Part shown: positions 1-9,485 of the stretch, piece by piece
How positions within the stretch are numbered: the stretch's first letter is position 1
Layout of the letters: every line of letters starts with the position of its first letter
NCBI RefSeq assembly: GCF_003865035.1
Contig: NZ_BHVZ01000004.1
Coordinates: forward strand, 186,001 to 250,000
DNA from: Anaerotignum faecicola
GTDB taxonomy: Bacteria > Bacillota > Clostridia > Lachnospirales > Anaerotignaceae
Direction: 5' to 3'
Length of the DNA stretch: 64,000 nucleotides
The notes under the pieces: model-generated
Database searches by the model: none
The model's input: only the letters and a program-made list of their open reading frames with translations
What the model was told of the DNA's origin: nothing
Position numbers and translations under genes: made by a program

Positions 1-296
1 ATTCTTGTTCCTGTCCCATAATGTTGTAAGAACGCAAATTGAGCAAATAAATCTTTCCCTTCTAAATTCGACTGATTTTTTCTATATAATACACCTTCAT
101 CTTCCGAACATCGTAAAATACTTGGCTCTATCTTCCATGCAAAATTGGACTGTCCACGATAAAATGCTCGTGTTTCCGTATTGCCACCTTTTCTTGGTAA
201 ATGAAATTCTTGATTATATTTGTCGATCACAGCATATACTTCTTCTACAGAATTAACAATAATATCGGAAGTGTCTTTTTCCTCAAATTTACTCAT
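1..296 (-). CDS. FRG-domain protein, N-terminal part (runs off window)
   Basis: Open reading frame with ATG at 296 and no stop before the window edge, giving 98 residues. The FRG signature is visible: RAFYRGQSNFAWKIEPSILR near residues 42-61, and AQFAFLQHYGTGTR at the cut end, matching the usual F/Y-R-G and QH-Y-G-x-x-T-R blocks. FRG proteins are often found in defence islands, but their biochemical role is not settled. The ATG sits 22 bases after the stop of a pglX-tail remnant, with a GAGAGAG-type ribosome site in between, so it is probably part of the BREX transcript. The family call is from motif recognition; the C-terminal half cannot be seen. Confidence 0.75.
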   Translation of the reverse strand, partial: MSKFEEKDTSDIIVNSVEEVYAVIDKYNQEFHLPRKGGNTETRAFYRGQSNFAWKIEPSILRCSEDEGVLYRKNQSNLEGKDLFAQFAFLQHYGTGTR

Positions 297-318
297 AAAA
301 GAATCTCTCTCATCTTTC

Positions 319-459
319 TTACTTAATCTTTGCCAACAAATCTACTTTTAATGCTTTCTTGCCCTCCTGGGCAACTTCCACTCCCTGGAATTTCGCATAA
401 TTTACTTTCACACCATCATCCAGATCAATCTCAATTCTCTCATTTGCAATATGTACAAT
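319..459 (-). pseudogene. Second copy of the pglX 3' end (remnant)
   Basis: The minus strand reads in the PglX frame through about 43 codons and ends in [13 protein letters not shown] and TAA at 319-321. It matches the true PglX C-terminus ([13 protein letters not shown]). Bases 329-459 match 2158-2288 with 5 differences in 131. No start codon for this frame is visible upstream, so it is not an independent gene. It is followed by the FRG gene at nearly the spacing that separates the real pglX stop from the ATPase start. Confidence 0.85.
329..459. repeat. 131-bp direct repeat, copy A (pglX tail)
   Basis: Pairs with 2158-2288 in the same orientation, offset 1829 bp, 126 of 131 bases identical by eye. 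The pair flanks exactly the ATPase plus nuclease-like cassette. Confidence 0.9.
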
Positions 460-467
460 ATGCTTTT

Positions 468-1070
468 TTACCTCACAATCTGAAATAATTTCGTATTATA
501 TGTATCGGAATCAACCACAGATACTCTGCAATTAATCCACTTTAGTTTTTTATTTATGCTATTTTGTAATGCCTTCATAATCATCTTTTTTGATCGGGTT
601 TTTCCGCCAAAATCACCTTCTAAAAACAAAATCACATATTTCTTTTTTGAATTATCTGAAAATGCATCTTTCGACAAGAACTGAATATATTCCCTTAACT
701 CACACAAACATTCTTTTGTATCCCCAAAGGATTTTGCGCCAATCAAAGCTGCTATCGTCATTGCTACTTTCTGTGCCATTTCAATATCCAGACTGTCTCG
801 CCCTTCCACATTGACAGAAGTATGTGTCTTGTTGCGTTTCTGATTATTAGGTGCAATTCGCCACCTACAATTTCCTTCATCACCAATACAATTCTTTACT
901 TCTATAAAAGCGATCTTATATTCATCAACAGAAATAAAATCTACACCCTTTGCATTCGGCAGTTTATTAAAATAGTCTCTATAGAATTTTGTATCATCAA
1001 ATTTTATCACGGTATCATTTTCTGGAAACTGAAACTTTAATCCACTTTCTTCCCTAACATTATTCTCCAT
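468..1070 (-). CDS. Putative PD-(D/E)XK-like nuclease, partner of AAA ATPase
   Basis: Encodes 200 aa from ATG at 1070, which overlaps the end of the ATPase gene by 11 bases; a longer reading frame to 1124 would overlap more and is less likely. I do not recognise the family. One nuclease-like signature is visible: D44 followed by E57-V-K59 (IAFIEVKN), the D-x(n)-E-x-K spacing of the PD-(D/E)XK fold, preceded by an acidic N-terminus. No membrane segment or signal peptide is seen. Tight coupling to an ATPase in a BREX operon suggests a two-component defence effector. The stop at 468 lies only 9 bases from the end of repeat copy A. The nuclease assignment is inference. Confidence 0.5.
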   Translation of the reverse strand: MENNVREESGLKFQFPENDTVIKFDDTKFYRDYFNKLPNAKGVDFISVDEYKIAFIEVKNCIGDEGNCRWRIAPNNQKRNKTHTSVNVEGRDSLDIEMAQKVAMTIAALIGAKSFGDTKECLCELREYIQFLSKDAFSDNSKKKYVILFLEGDFGGKTRSKKMIMKALQNSINKKLKWINCRVSVVDSDTYNTKLFQIVR

Positions 1071-2124
1071 AAATAATCCTCTGCTCCCTATCGTACATCG
1101 CATCAAATTCCTGCATAATTGCATTATGCTCCAAATCAGATGCTAAATTTCTCATTTCATAATGAACATCATGTGTAGCCTCATCTCTGAATAATGAAAT
1201 AAACCGAATGTCCATTTTTTTAGGATTTAACTCTGGATATGCAGCAATCATGTTAAATTCTTGTTGAATAAAGTAATCGTGTGTTGATACAAAAATCTGT
1301 ACTCCCATCTGGGCTAATGCAACCATTGCCTGTACAATCGGGCGAATCATTTTGGGGTTCATATTTGTTTCCGGCTCATCCCAAAATAGAATGGTATTCT
1401 TATTCAAACTCCCTGAAAGAATCATATAGATAATCATAGATAATTTTCTATAACCATCAGAAAGTAATCCCATTTCAAATTCTCCCTCGCCTTTTATTTT
1501 GAAATAAAATTTCTTGTTTTTTTGAACAATTTGTCCTTTCATGATGTCTTCAAGATTACTTAAAACCTGGTTTTGCTCTATTGTGTTAGGACCTTTTGAA
1601 AGAGGACGATCCAAAAGTTTGGCAAGATCATAGTACATTTCCTCAAAATCAATATGATATTCATCATATAATGATACGAAATGTTCTACCGTAGAAATCA
1701 TTTCTTTTGTAGGAATATAAATGACATCATATTTTCTGGCTTTTTCACCTTGTTCTATAGAAACATCGGCATGATTCTCCTGCCTGTTACCAAATCCAAC
1801 CGTAATTTTTTGTTGCTTCTCCATATCAACAGAAAACTCTGTTCTGTTACTTCCTTGTTTCCGGCTTACCAGTCTGCCAATCTTCATTTCATCTGGGCGA
1901 AACACTCCCTGAAGCTTTTTAACAAAGAGTTGTTCTTCCATCTCTTTTGTTAAATTTTCTCTATTTATATTGCTAAAAGGTTTTATTACAGAATACATTA
2001 CCTTCAAAAGTGTGGTTTTCCCTGTACTATTTTCACCACAAATAATATTGATGTTATCAGCCCAATTCATTTCTGCATTTCCAAATGCCATAAAATTGTT
2101 TAATGTCAACTTTTTGATTTTCAT
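1060..2124 (-). CDS. AAA15/AAA21-type ABC-like ATPase (defence-associated)
   Basis: 354 aa. It begins MKIKKLTLNNFMAF, typical of SMC/RecF-like ATPases. Walker A is GENSTGKTT at residues 30-38, a signature-like LLSDGYRKLS sits in the middle, and Walker B is ILFWDEPETN followed by an H-loop STHDYF. Such ATPases act as sensors or motors paired with a nuclease or TOPRIM effector in systems such as Septu, RloAB or PARIS. Here the partner is the small downstream gene, which overlaps it by 11 bases. The start lies 23 bases after the pglX stop, so it is co-transcribed with BREX. It belongs to the repeat-flanked cassette. Family sure, biological role inferred. Confidence 0.8.
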   Translation of the reverse strand: MKIKKLTLNNFMAFGNAEMNWADNINIICGENSTGKTTLLKVMYSVIKPFSNINRENLTKEMEEQLFVKKLQGVFRPDEMKIGRLVSRKQGSNRTEFSVDMEKQQKITVGFGNRQENHADVSIEQGEKARKYDVIYIPTKEMISTVEHFVSLYDEYHIDFEEMYYDLAKLLDRPLSKGPNTIEQNQVLSNLEDIMKGQIVQKNKKFYFKIKGEGEFEMGLLSDGYRKLSMIIYMILSGSLNKNTILFWDEPETNMNPKMIRPIVQAMVALAQMGVQIFVSTHDYFIQQEFNMIAAYPELNPKKMDIRFISLFRDEATHDVHYEMRNLASDLEHNAIMQEFDAMYDREQRIIYGE

Positions 2125-2147
2125 ATCTATTTGTCACCTTATTTCCT

Positions 2148-5100
2148 TTATTTCAGGTTTGCCAACAAATCCACTTTTAATGCTTTCTTGCCCTCCTGGG
2201 CAACTTCCACTCCCTGGAATTTCTCATAATTTACTTTCACACCATCATCCAGATCGATCTCAATTCTCTTATTTGCAATATGTGCAATGGCTTCATCGTA
2301 AATCTTCATTTCTGCAAGCTGCTTGGTATACTTGGTTACAGCTTTTGTTGCCTTTGATTTTTCTGAAGCGGATGTTGCATTTTCAATGATATACTGCGCA
2401 CTCTGCATCGCTGTTTCAACATATTTCTGCGCTCGGTGTAAGTAATCCGTTCTGACACGACCAACAGTATCAGCATCATAACGGTGCATATAAATCAGAG
2501 CCTTAAATCCGTTCTGTTTTCCACTATCAAACAGCCAGTAAATAGGACGCTTCTGATATACTTTCAGATGGTCTGCATAAAAATCTTTCAAGAAATAATT
2601 ACGAATGACTTCTCTGGAAGTATCGCCTTTGTTTCCTAATGCACTTGCAATAAAATCAAGATTTTCTTCTAAGGTATCTGCGCCGTAAACAGTTTTCACA
2701 AATTTCACGAACAGACCGACAATATCATCCTCGAAGTATTCATCGTCACAGATGGGGATTATGTTATCTCTGTCAGGATAAAATTCGTTTTCTGGAAATC
2801 GAGATTTTCCTTGAGCATGAAGACAATCTTGTATTTTATCAACAATGCTTCCAAAATCTCTACCTGCACCGCCTGCATATAAAATTCCTTCATTATACAG
2901 CGAATACCGACCGAACATACAGCCAACCGCATAGGAAATGAAAGAGCGAATATCTCTGCCAAGGTCAGCCTTGCGGACAGTTACATCCTTATCCTCGACC
3001 TCCGGTGTCAGCTCACCCTGCAAGCCATAAATATCGATGAAGATACGGTTCAGTTCTTCTTCGTTAGCTTTAAGCTGGTTAAATCGACGGTTGCAATCAA
3101 ACTCCCACTCAGTATACGCATCTTCAATATATGCCTGTTCTTCTCCTTTCTCATTATCTACACCGTGACAATTTTGAATCAATGGATGGCACTGGAAGTC
3201 CCATGATGTTTCAAAAGAATCCCAATCTATTTTCGATATTGCAAGCGTATTTTTCACCACTGAAGAAACTATTGACTCATCTCTTACCACAATCGGAATG
3301 TTAAGTATATCTTCAGGCGACACACCCAATGTAGGACTTAACATTTTTGAAATATAATTACAAGATTTAGAATTAAGTATGCCGAGCAAATATATGAGAC
3401 TCACTTCATTATCCAGTGGATATATGCTGTTAACCGCACTTTCTGAGATAAATCCACCTTCCACATATCTAAATGGTAAATCTCCAGATGCTACATGTCC
3501 AACAACAACTGATGGAAGAAAATTAAACTCAATATTTCTAAGTGTTGACCTTAACTTACCAGTTTTTATGTCTGTAAAATTTTTGAGAGCAAATCCATTA
3601 TTTTCCCAATCTATTAAATAATCTTTATTTCCATACCAGCGTCGAAATGTACCTCCCTTATTACAAGGAAACCATTTACTTCCTATGTTTTCTTTTTGAA
3701 CTTCAAACCATAGACGTAAAAAACGATTATTATCCCCTGTAGTCAGTCCATTACGAACTGTAAAATAGTCTCTTACTTTTTTATAATGAGTAAACGCATG
3801 CAAAAGAGCATCGCTTACCCAATATATATACTCTGTTCTTGGTATTCCAGAAAAAATAGCTTGTTTTGTAGCAAAGCGTTGTTTTACATCAAAAAAATCT
3901 TTTTCTTTTTCAGCTTCCGATTTTCCAGTCAAAAGTTTACAATACGTTCCACTATAATCAGAAATGTATGATAAATTCAAAATAAAAGAAACAGTTTGAA
4001 CTACCTCTCCTGGTATTTCATTGAAAGCTCTTGCTCCAAGATGCAACATATTAATAACCCTGTAGCTTAAAAGTTTTTCTCTCAATCGCTCATATCCTGC
4101 AATAAACATCCACACCTGTTGTGTAATCATCGCTTGATATCCATTTTTCTTTGCCATATATCCACAATGTTCAATAAATACCGCAAATAAGTCGCTCTTG
4201 CTATCTGGATAATTCTTTTTTACATAATTCGACAGCTTTGAACTCATACCTGACGCACCCATATACGGCGGATTCGTCACAACCACGTCATACCTCTGCG
4301 CCAACGCCTCCGCCACCTGCACCAACGGCAGTAATTCTCTCAGTGCTGCTTCACGAGAGATATGAATATCCTCCTCAATTTCCGCAAAGCGGTCATACAG
4401 CGCAGACCAGTCCTGCGGTGTAACCGTCAGAATCGAGCCGTATTCCTTTGCATCATGCAGTTCACTGATGATGGTTTCCATAGCTGCTTTCCGCTTGGCA
4501 TCGCCATTACAGAAATACTCAAGTGCATATTCATCATAATTTTTATGCTTTTTCCCATCCTTATCAGTATGTCCGCTCTCTGCAATGGCATACACATGCG
4601 GCTGAATGCCACGGCTGAAAAAGCGGCGATCATACTGACGCCCTTTCATCATCACTGCAAAATATGCCAGCTGATATGCTCTCCGGTCAATATCCAAACC
4701 ATAAATATTATGCTCTACGATTTCAAACGCTGCTTCCCTCTTATCGTATCCTGCACTTTCATAAATATCCATCAGCACATCGAACATTGCAATCAGGATA
4801 TGTCCACTTCCCATACATGGATCGATACAGGTAATATCTGTAGGCTTCAGTTCTTTGTAGGAGGTACGGATTTCTGCCAGTTTTACATTAACAGCTTCTT
4901 CCTGCTCTGCCTCTGGAAGATAATATTTCCATCCAAATCTCTCCGCAGCTGCTTTTTCGTCTGTGCTTGGATCTACAGCCCTTAAATGCTCAATCCAAAT
5001 TCTTCCCAAAGAGTTTTCCACCATATAACGCACAATCCAGTCCGGTGTGAAAAGCTGTGTTGCTGCCGGAATTCTTTCTTTTGTTATTTTTATATTCTTT

Positions 5101-5858
5101 TTCAGTTTTGCAAAGGTATCATCTTTTAATTCTGTATTGTAATACTGATACAGCCATCCAATGATCTCCACTTGTCCGGTTGGATTCCCTTCTTCATCCA
5201 GTGCAGACACATTAAAATCATTTTCCGGAATACCAGTCTCTGAATTGACTAGCATATAGATAACATCATCTTTATTCGTATAAGAGATGCCAAAAAGTAA
5301 TTCCATATAGTCAGAGTCTGCCTCAAATAATCCCGGCAGAATATCATGCAATTGATGACACTGTTTCAGGAACAATTTGCAATACAGCTTATCCGTATCT
5401 TCAGATGTACCGCTCATTTTCCAATTGATAATCTCTTCTTTTTCCTGTGCAGTCAGGTTTAAATCTACATCCGGCGCCCGAGTCACAAGATCCGGTTCCA
5501 TCTTGCCTTCTTTTTCAGAGGAGAGTACACGAACTCTGTTTGGAAGATAATCATTTACTTCCATAAAACGGATTGCACAGATTCGGTTGAACCAGGTATA
5601 GGCTACTTCTTCTACAACAGCTTCAAAGCCACGAGATTCAATCTGTGATACCAGTTTCTTCCTTTGTTTACACTGATTTTTATTTAGTGTAACTTCTGTT
5701 CCCGCAACGGTCTGATATACTTCAAAGTCTGGCCCCTTAGTAATCGGTTCACTGCAGGATTTCTCCGTGATACCGAGCATGCCTGCTTTGTCCGTAACCG
5801 AATCAATCAGTTTTTTTCTTGCTTCTATGGCAAATTTTTTTATCGTGTTCTTGTTCAT
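2148..5858 (-). CDS. pglX: BREX type 1 adenine-specific DNA methyltransferase PglX
   Basis: 1236 aa, normal for PglX (about 1200). It methylates adenine in the BREX recognition site, marking self DNA. The SAM-binding motif DPCMGSGH is near residues 346-353 and the catalytic N6-adenine motif NPPY is at 529-532. The long C-terminal half presumably carries target recognition. It follows brxC with a 25-base gap. The last 131 bases are repeated at 329-459, so the C-terminus exists in two nearly identical versions. Called from motifs, length and operon position. Confidence 0.93.
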   Translation of the reverse strand: MNKNTIKKFAIEARKKLIDSVTDKAGMLGITEKSCSEPITKGPDFEVYQTVAGTEVTLNKNQCKQRKKLVSQIESRGFEAVVEEVAYTWFNRICAIRFMEVNDYLPNRVRVLSSEKEGKMEPDLVTRAPDVDLNLTAQEKEEIINWKMSGTSEDTDKLYCKLFLKQCHQLHDILPGLFEADSDYMELLFGISYTNKDDVIYMLVNSETGIPENDFNVSALDEEGNPTGQVEIIGWLYQYYNTELKDDTFAKLKKNIKITKERIPAATQLFTPDWIVRYMVENSLGRIWIEHLRAVDPSTDEKAAAERFGWKYYLPEAEQEEAVNVKLAEIRTSYKELKPTDITCIDPCMGSGHILIAMFDVLMDIYESAGYDKREAAFEIVEHNIYGLDIDRRAYQLAYFAVMMKGRQYDRRFFSRGIQPHVYAIAESGHTDKDGKKHKNYDEYALEYFCNGDAKRKAAMETIISELHDAKEYGSILTVTPQDWSALYDRFAEIEEDIHISREAALRELLPLVQVAEALAQRYDVVVTNPPYMGASGMSSKLSNYVKKNYPDSKSDLFAVFIEHCGYMAKKNGYQAMITQQVWMFIAGYERLREKLLSYRVINMLHLGARAFNEIPGEVVQTVSFILNLSYISDYSGTYCKLLTGKSEAEKEKDFFDVKQRFATKQAIFSGIPRTEYIYWVSDALLHAFTHYKKVRDYFTVRNGLTTGDNNRFLRLWFEVQKENIGSKWFPCNKGGTFRRWYGNKDYLIDWENNGFALKNFTDIKTGKLRSTLRNIEFNFLPSVVVGHVASGDLPFRYVEGGFISESAVNSIYPLDNEVSLIYLLGILNSKSCNYISKMLSPTLGVSPEDILNIPIVVRDESIVSSVVKNTLAISKIDWDSFETSWDFQCHPLIQNCHGVDNEKGEEQAYIEDAYTEWEFDCNRRFNQLKANEEELNRIFIDIYGLQGELTPEVEDKDVTVRKADLGRDIRSFISYAVGCMFGRYSLYNEGILYAGGAGRDFGSIVDKIQDCLHAQGKSRFPENEFYPDRDNIIPICDDEYFEDDIVGLFVKFVKTVYGADTLEENLDFIASALGNKGDTSREVIRNYFLKDFYADHLKVYQKRPIYWLFDSGKQNGFKALIYMHRYDADTVGRVRTDYLHRAQKYVETAMQSAQYIIENATSASEKSKATKAVTKYTKQLAEMKIYDEAIAHIANKRIEIDLDDGVKVNYEKFQGVEVAQEGKKALKVDLLANLK
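2158..2288. repeat. 131-bp direct repeat, copy B (inside pglX)
   Basis: The 3' coding end of pglX. It matches 329-459 with five substitutions and no gaps, in the same reading frame, so a crossover would regenerate a full-length PglX ending in LLAKIK. Confidence 0.9.
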
Positions 5859-5883
5859 GTACTACTTCCTCCCACCGGAATAT

Positions 5884-8800
5884 TTAGCTTAATGTGATAA
5901 TCGTATTTTCATCCAGCTCGTTTAATAATTTTTCCTTCATCTCTGCCAAGAAATTGTCGATATCCTGTTCATTTTCAATGGAATAAGTTCTTGCACCTGC
6001 CACATTGCTGATGGATACATTCTTACGTTTCTTTGGTTTTGGCTGTACTGGCGATACATGGTCTTCACTTGTAGGCGGAGTTACTGGATTTACCGATGGT
6101 TCCGGATTTACTTTCGGACGATGCGCTTCCTCATATTCCGTAATCTCATCCAAACAGCGAAGCTTCAAGGTATCACTTTCTAATCTAATATTTTTTACCG
6201 TAGCAATCTCGTTAGAAGTATCCAGCTTTTCTTTTAATTCTTCAAAAACACTTGAGAATCTGTCCCTAAACACTGATACAAACCCTTTTTCATCCAGTAT
6301 ATGTAAAACCTTTCTCTGATCATCTTCTACGATTGGACGCATTTCTTCTGCTTCTTTTTCCAGTAATTCTCCATACTGCTGTACAAACCTCATAGACATA
6401 TCGGGCAACTTCTGAATCTGCCTAAAAGGATTCTTTGCAGTTACAATGGCTTCCATCCGGGCTACGTTGTCAATAATTTCTTGTTCCCTGACATAAATCT
6501 TACTATTTTCAAACATCTGAATTTGTTCCTGTGCTTTTTCAAAAATTTTTTTCTGATCACCATTAAAGAAGTCAAGCACCGGTGCAGTATCATCCGCATC
6601 GTCTAACAGGTCATCTCGTTTTTTATCCACTGTTTTAAAGAATTCTGCCGGCTCTTTAATGGTCAGAAGTTCTTCCAGATTCTTCTTTGCCTGTTCCATT
6701 AAGGATTTGCATGGCAACTTTGGATTTACACGATATTCAATCATGATTTCGCTGAATAATTCCAGCTTATCCTGTGCTTTTTTCTTAAAGGTTCTCATAA
6801 TCATATCGTCATCATCACTGGATACTGAGAAACCAAAATAGTCTTTTATTACTTCTTTCGCCGAGCGAATTTGTCCATCTGTTGCTCTTTCTCTAATACT
6901 AATCAGCAGTTTCTCGACAAATTCACGTTTTGTCAGGTAGCGTACCAACTCTTCTTTTGTATTGGATAGCATAGATAAACTCTGGCTGTTATAGGTCAGG
7001 GATACTCTTCCCATCTTAAAGAGCATGGCAACCAGCCACTGCACGTCTTTCGGATCAAAGCCATACGGAGCAGCCCCAAATTTATCCTGCAGGGATTTCA
7101 GAGAAGTTTTCATGTGTCGTGCGTTGTTAAGACCGATGACCTGAATGACTTCTTCCAATGCTAATTTATTCGGTGTTGTATCACTGGTTCCAAGGAAGGA
7201 AAGCTGTCCATCGCTTCCATTGAATACCGCAGCAATATCAGAAAGCTCAGGAGCTGTTTCCATATAGGTCAGCTTGTTATACTGCATAGCTACTAACTTG
7301 CCAAGTGCTTCGTTAATACGGCTTGCCGGCTCTTTGGCTGAGATATTTGCTTTATCACCATTCACATAAATATCCGCATGTTTCAGAGCATCCTCGATAA
7401 AGATACGGATACGATCTTTCTTTTCAAGGCGTTCATTTTCTTTTGCACGACGGATACTGTCAAAGCTTCCTCTTGCACCTAGTGTATTTAGGAATTTATA
7501 AATCTTGAGGGAGTCTGTAATCTCATCTAAGAAGGTGCTATCGTTCGGTAATTTTACAATCACACTATGTTCTTGTACGGAAAGCATGCGCAGGGCAGAA
7601 TCCGGATAATCTTCTTCATAGGGTGTGATGATTGATACTCCGATATCATTGGACTGATTCCCCTTGAAATAACGCCCATCCACTTTCTGGTTAAACGGAA
7701 ATAAATAACGGTTGCTGTAACGGTATTTCTTATCTGTAAAGATATCCTCGAAGATTACTGTAGATGCCTCTCCAATAATCTCACCCATTTCTACCGATTC
7801 GTTATTGATCGCATTATTGATTTCCTGTTCTTCATTAGTCAGGAAGCTATAGATTTCTCCATTCTTCTGTACCAGTGTCTCTCGGATCAGTTTCTTTAAG
7901 GATTCTTCTATCCTTCCACGGATTTCAATACGGTCATCGTCAATATTAGAGATCATTAACGTAGTAAGGTTATCTACCTTTGCTTTGAATTCTTTGACGT
8001 ATTTAATCATAAACAGCACTTTCAACAGTTCTACATCAAACTCATCCAATCTACTATTGTCTTCGGCATCGGTAATTACCTGGCTGTGCTGATGGTCAAT
8101 GAATTTATGTAGAGGATCATAGAAATAGCTAAATGGTACCAGTACACCTTCTTGACTGTCTTTTAAACGAATTGCCGACTCTTGGAACAGTGCTAACATA
8201 GAACGGGACTGATCAGATAAGTGCTTTCCACTGGCTCCATAAGTACGCACAGCTGTCAATACCTGTCCAAGCAAATTGAACTGATATGGAATAAACGGAT
8301 AACAGTCTGCAAAATCAGTCTTGTCTGTATATAATTTCTTATCTGCGATATCTGTAGTAAATGTAATAAGATTCTTGATAATAGATTCTTTCTGCTCATA
8401 GAGAAGGCTGAGTGTCTGTGTTGCTGTCTCGTTCTTTGCAAGCACACGCTTACGAATTACTTCGTCAACATTTGATGCTGAAAGAGAAAGTCTCGTATCA
8501 AATCGTCCCTGAATCTTAGAGAAGTCATTTCCCTTTGTCTTTGTAATAGAGTCAATATCCTCCTGACTTGTTACGATAACCCATGCCTTACCTCTGCAGG
8601 CTGTTCCAAGGTCTTCCACGATTGTCTGGAGGTTGAGCATAAGCTGTGTGTCATCTGCAATATACTGTCCGATCTCATCCACAAGGAAAATGACATGATG
8701 ATTTGGCCCTTTTTTCTCACAATACTCTTTGACCAGAGATACGAACTTTTCAATACTGAGGTCATAGTTTCCCTTTGCATTTTTACACCAGTTGCGGGCA

Positions 8801-9468
8801 GCCTCTTCACTCATGAAATCCATTGCAGCAATCGTTTTTACGATTTTATCTTGGATAACCACAAAGGCCTGTCTCTTCTTCTCCCACGGTGTACCTGCAA
8901 TCTCTTCAAATTTATTTTTGAACTCTTCAAATCTTCCTTCGTTATCTAACTGACGTTCAAATTCTGCAAGATACGGAATGGAACCGCAATATCCTTGCAT
9001 TTCATTGAATACCTTCATAAAGACTTCCACAATAGCTTCCTTGCCGGATCCGACCTTTGCAGAGCCTTTGGAATCAATATTAAAGAGCATGACATCAGAA
9101 GAAATGGTCCCGGAATTGGTCATTTTGGCAATCAGCATCGGATCATCGATTTTCTTTCCATCTGTAAAGTATTCGATTGCTCTCTTTCCTTCCACTACAC
9201 TGTTTTTTAACAGATGGGAAAGAATCTTTAAAAAATGAGATTTACCACTTCCAAAGAAACCGGAGATCCAGACACCCATTTTGTCAGTATTGTTATTAAT
9301 CCCCTTTTCATAGTTATCGAAAAAATCATGGAAATGTTTTAGCAATTCTTTTGTTACTACATATTCGTCCAATTCCTGATATACATTTTCTTCATCAGAC
9401 TGACCTACTTTGATTACACCCTTAATATCACGGTCAATCTGTTTCTCAAACATCTCTTTAATCTGCAT
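5884..9468 (-). CDS. brxC: BREX P-loop ATPase BrxC
   Basis: 1194 aa, as expected for BrxC/PglY. Walker A GFFGSGKSH is at residues 70-78 and Walker B VIFLVDEIG at about 259-267, in an N-terminal AAA-like domain. The C-terminal third is rich in charged residues and likely coiled. BrxC is an essential, large P-loop component of BREX, thought to work in the complex that recognises and methylates or restricts phage DNA. It lies 17 bases after brxB and 25 bases before pglX, in the canonical order. The start ATG has an AGGAGAA ribosome site just upstream. Confidence 0.93.
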   Translation of the reverse strand: MQIKEMFEKQIDRDIKGVIKVGQSDEENVYQELDEYVVTKELLKHFHDFFDNYEKGINNNTDKMGVWISGFFGSGKSHFLKILSHLLKNSVVEGKRAIEYFTDGKKIDDPMLIAKMTNSGTISSDVMLFNIDSKGSAKVGSGKEAIVEVFMKVFNEMQGYCGSIPYLAEFERQLDNEGRFEEFKNKFEEIAGTPWEKKRQAFVVIQDKIVKTIAAMDFMSEEAARNWCKNAKGNYDLSIEKFVSLVKEYCEKKGPNHHVIFLVDEIGQYIADDTQLMLNLQTIVEDLGTACRGKAWVIVTSQEDIDSITKTKGNDFSKIQGRFDTRLSLSASNVDEVIRKRVLAKNETATQTLSLLYEQKESIIKNLITFTTDIADKKLYTDKTDFADCYPFIPYQFNLLGQVLTAVRTYGASGKHLSDQSRSMLALFQESAIRLKDSQEGVLVPFSYFYDPLHKFIDHQHSQVITDAEDNSRLDEFDVELLKVLFMIKYVKEFKAKVDNLTTLMISNIDDDRIEIRGRIEESLKKLIRETLVQKNGEIYSFLTNEEQEINNAINNESVEMGEIIGEASTVIFEDIFTDKKYRYSNRYLFPFNQKVDGRYFKGNQSNDIGVSIITPYEEDYPDSALRMLSVQEHSVIVKLPNDSTFLDEITDSLKIYKFLNTLGARGSFDSIRRAKENERLEKKDRIRIFIEDALKHADIYVNGDKANISAKEPASRINEALGKLVAMQYNKLTYMETAPELSDIAAVFNGSDGQLSFLGTSDTTPNKLALEEVIQVIGLNNARHMKTSLKSLQDKFGAAPYGFDPKDVQWLVAMLFKMGRVSLTYNSQSLSMLSNTKEELVRYLTKREFVEKLLISIRERATDGQIRSAKEVIKDYFGFSVSSDDDDMIMRTFKKKAQDKLELFSEIMIEYRVNPKLPCKSLMEQAKKNLEELLTIKEPAEFFKTVDKKRDDLLDDADDTAPVLDFFNGDQKKIFEKAQEQIQMFENSKIYVREQEIIDNVARMEAIVTAKNPFRQIQKLPDMSMRFVQQYGELLEKEAEEMRPIVEDDQRKVLHILDEKGFVSVFRDRFSSVFEELKEKLDTSNEIATVKNIRLESDTLKLRCLDEITEYEEAHRPKVNPEPSVNPVTPPTSEDHVSPVQPKPKKRKNVSISNVAGARTYSIENEQDIDNFLAEMKEKLLNELDENTIITLS

Positions 9469-9485
9469 TTTTCTTCTCCTTTATT

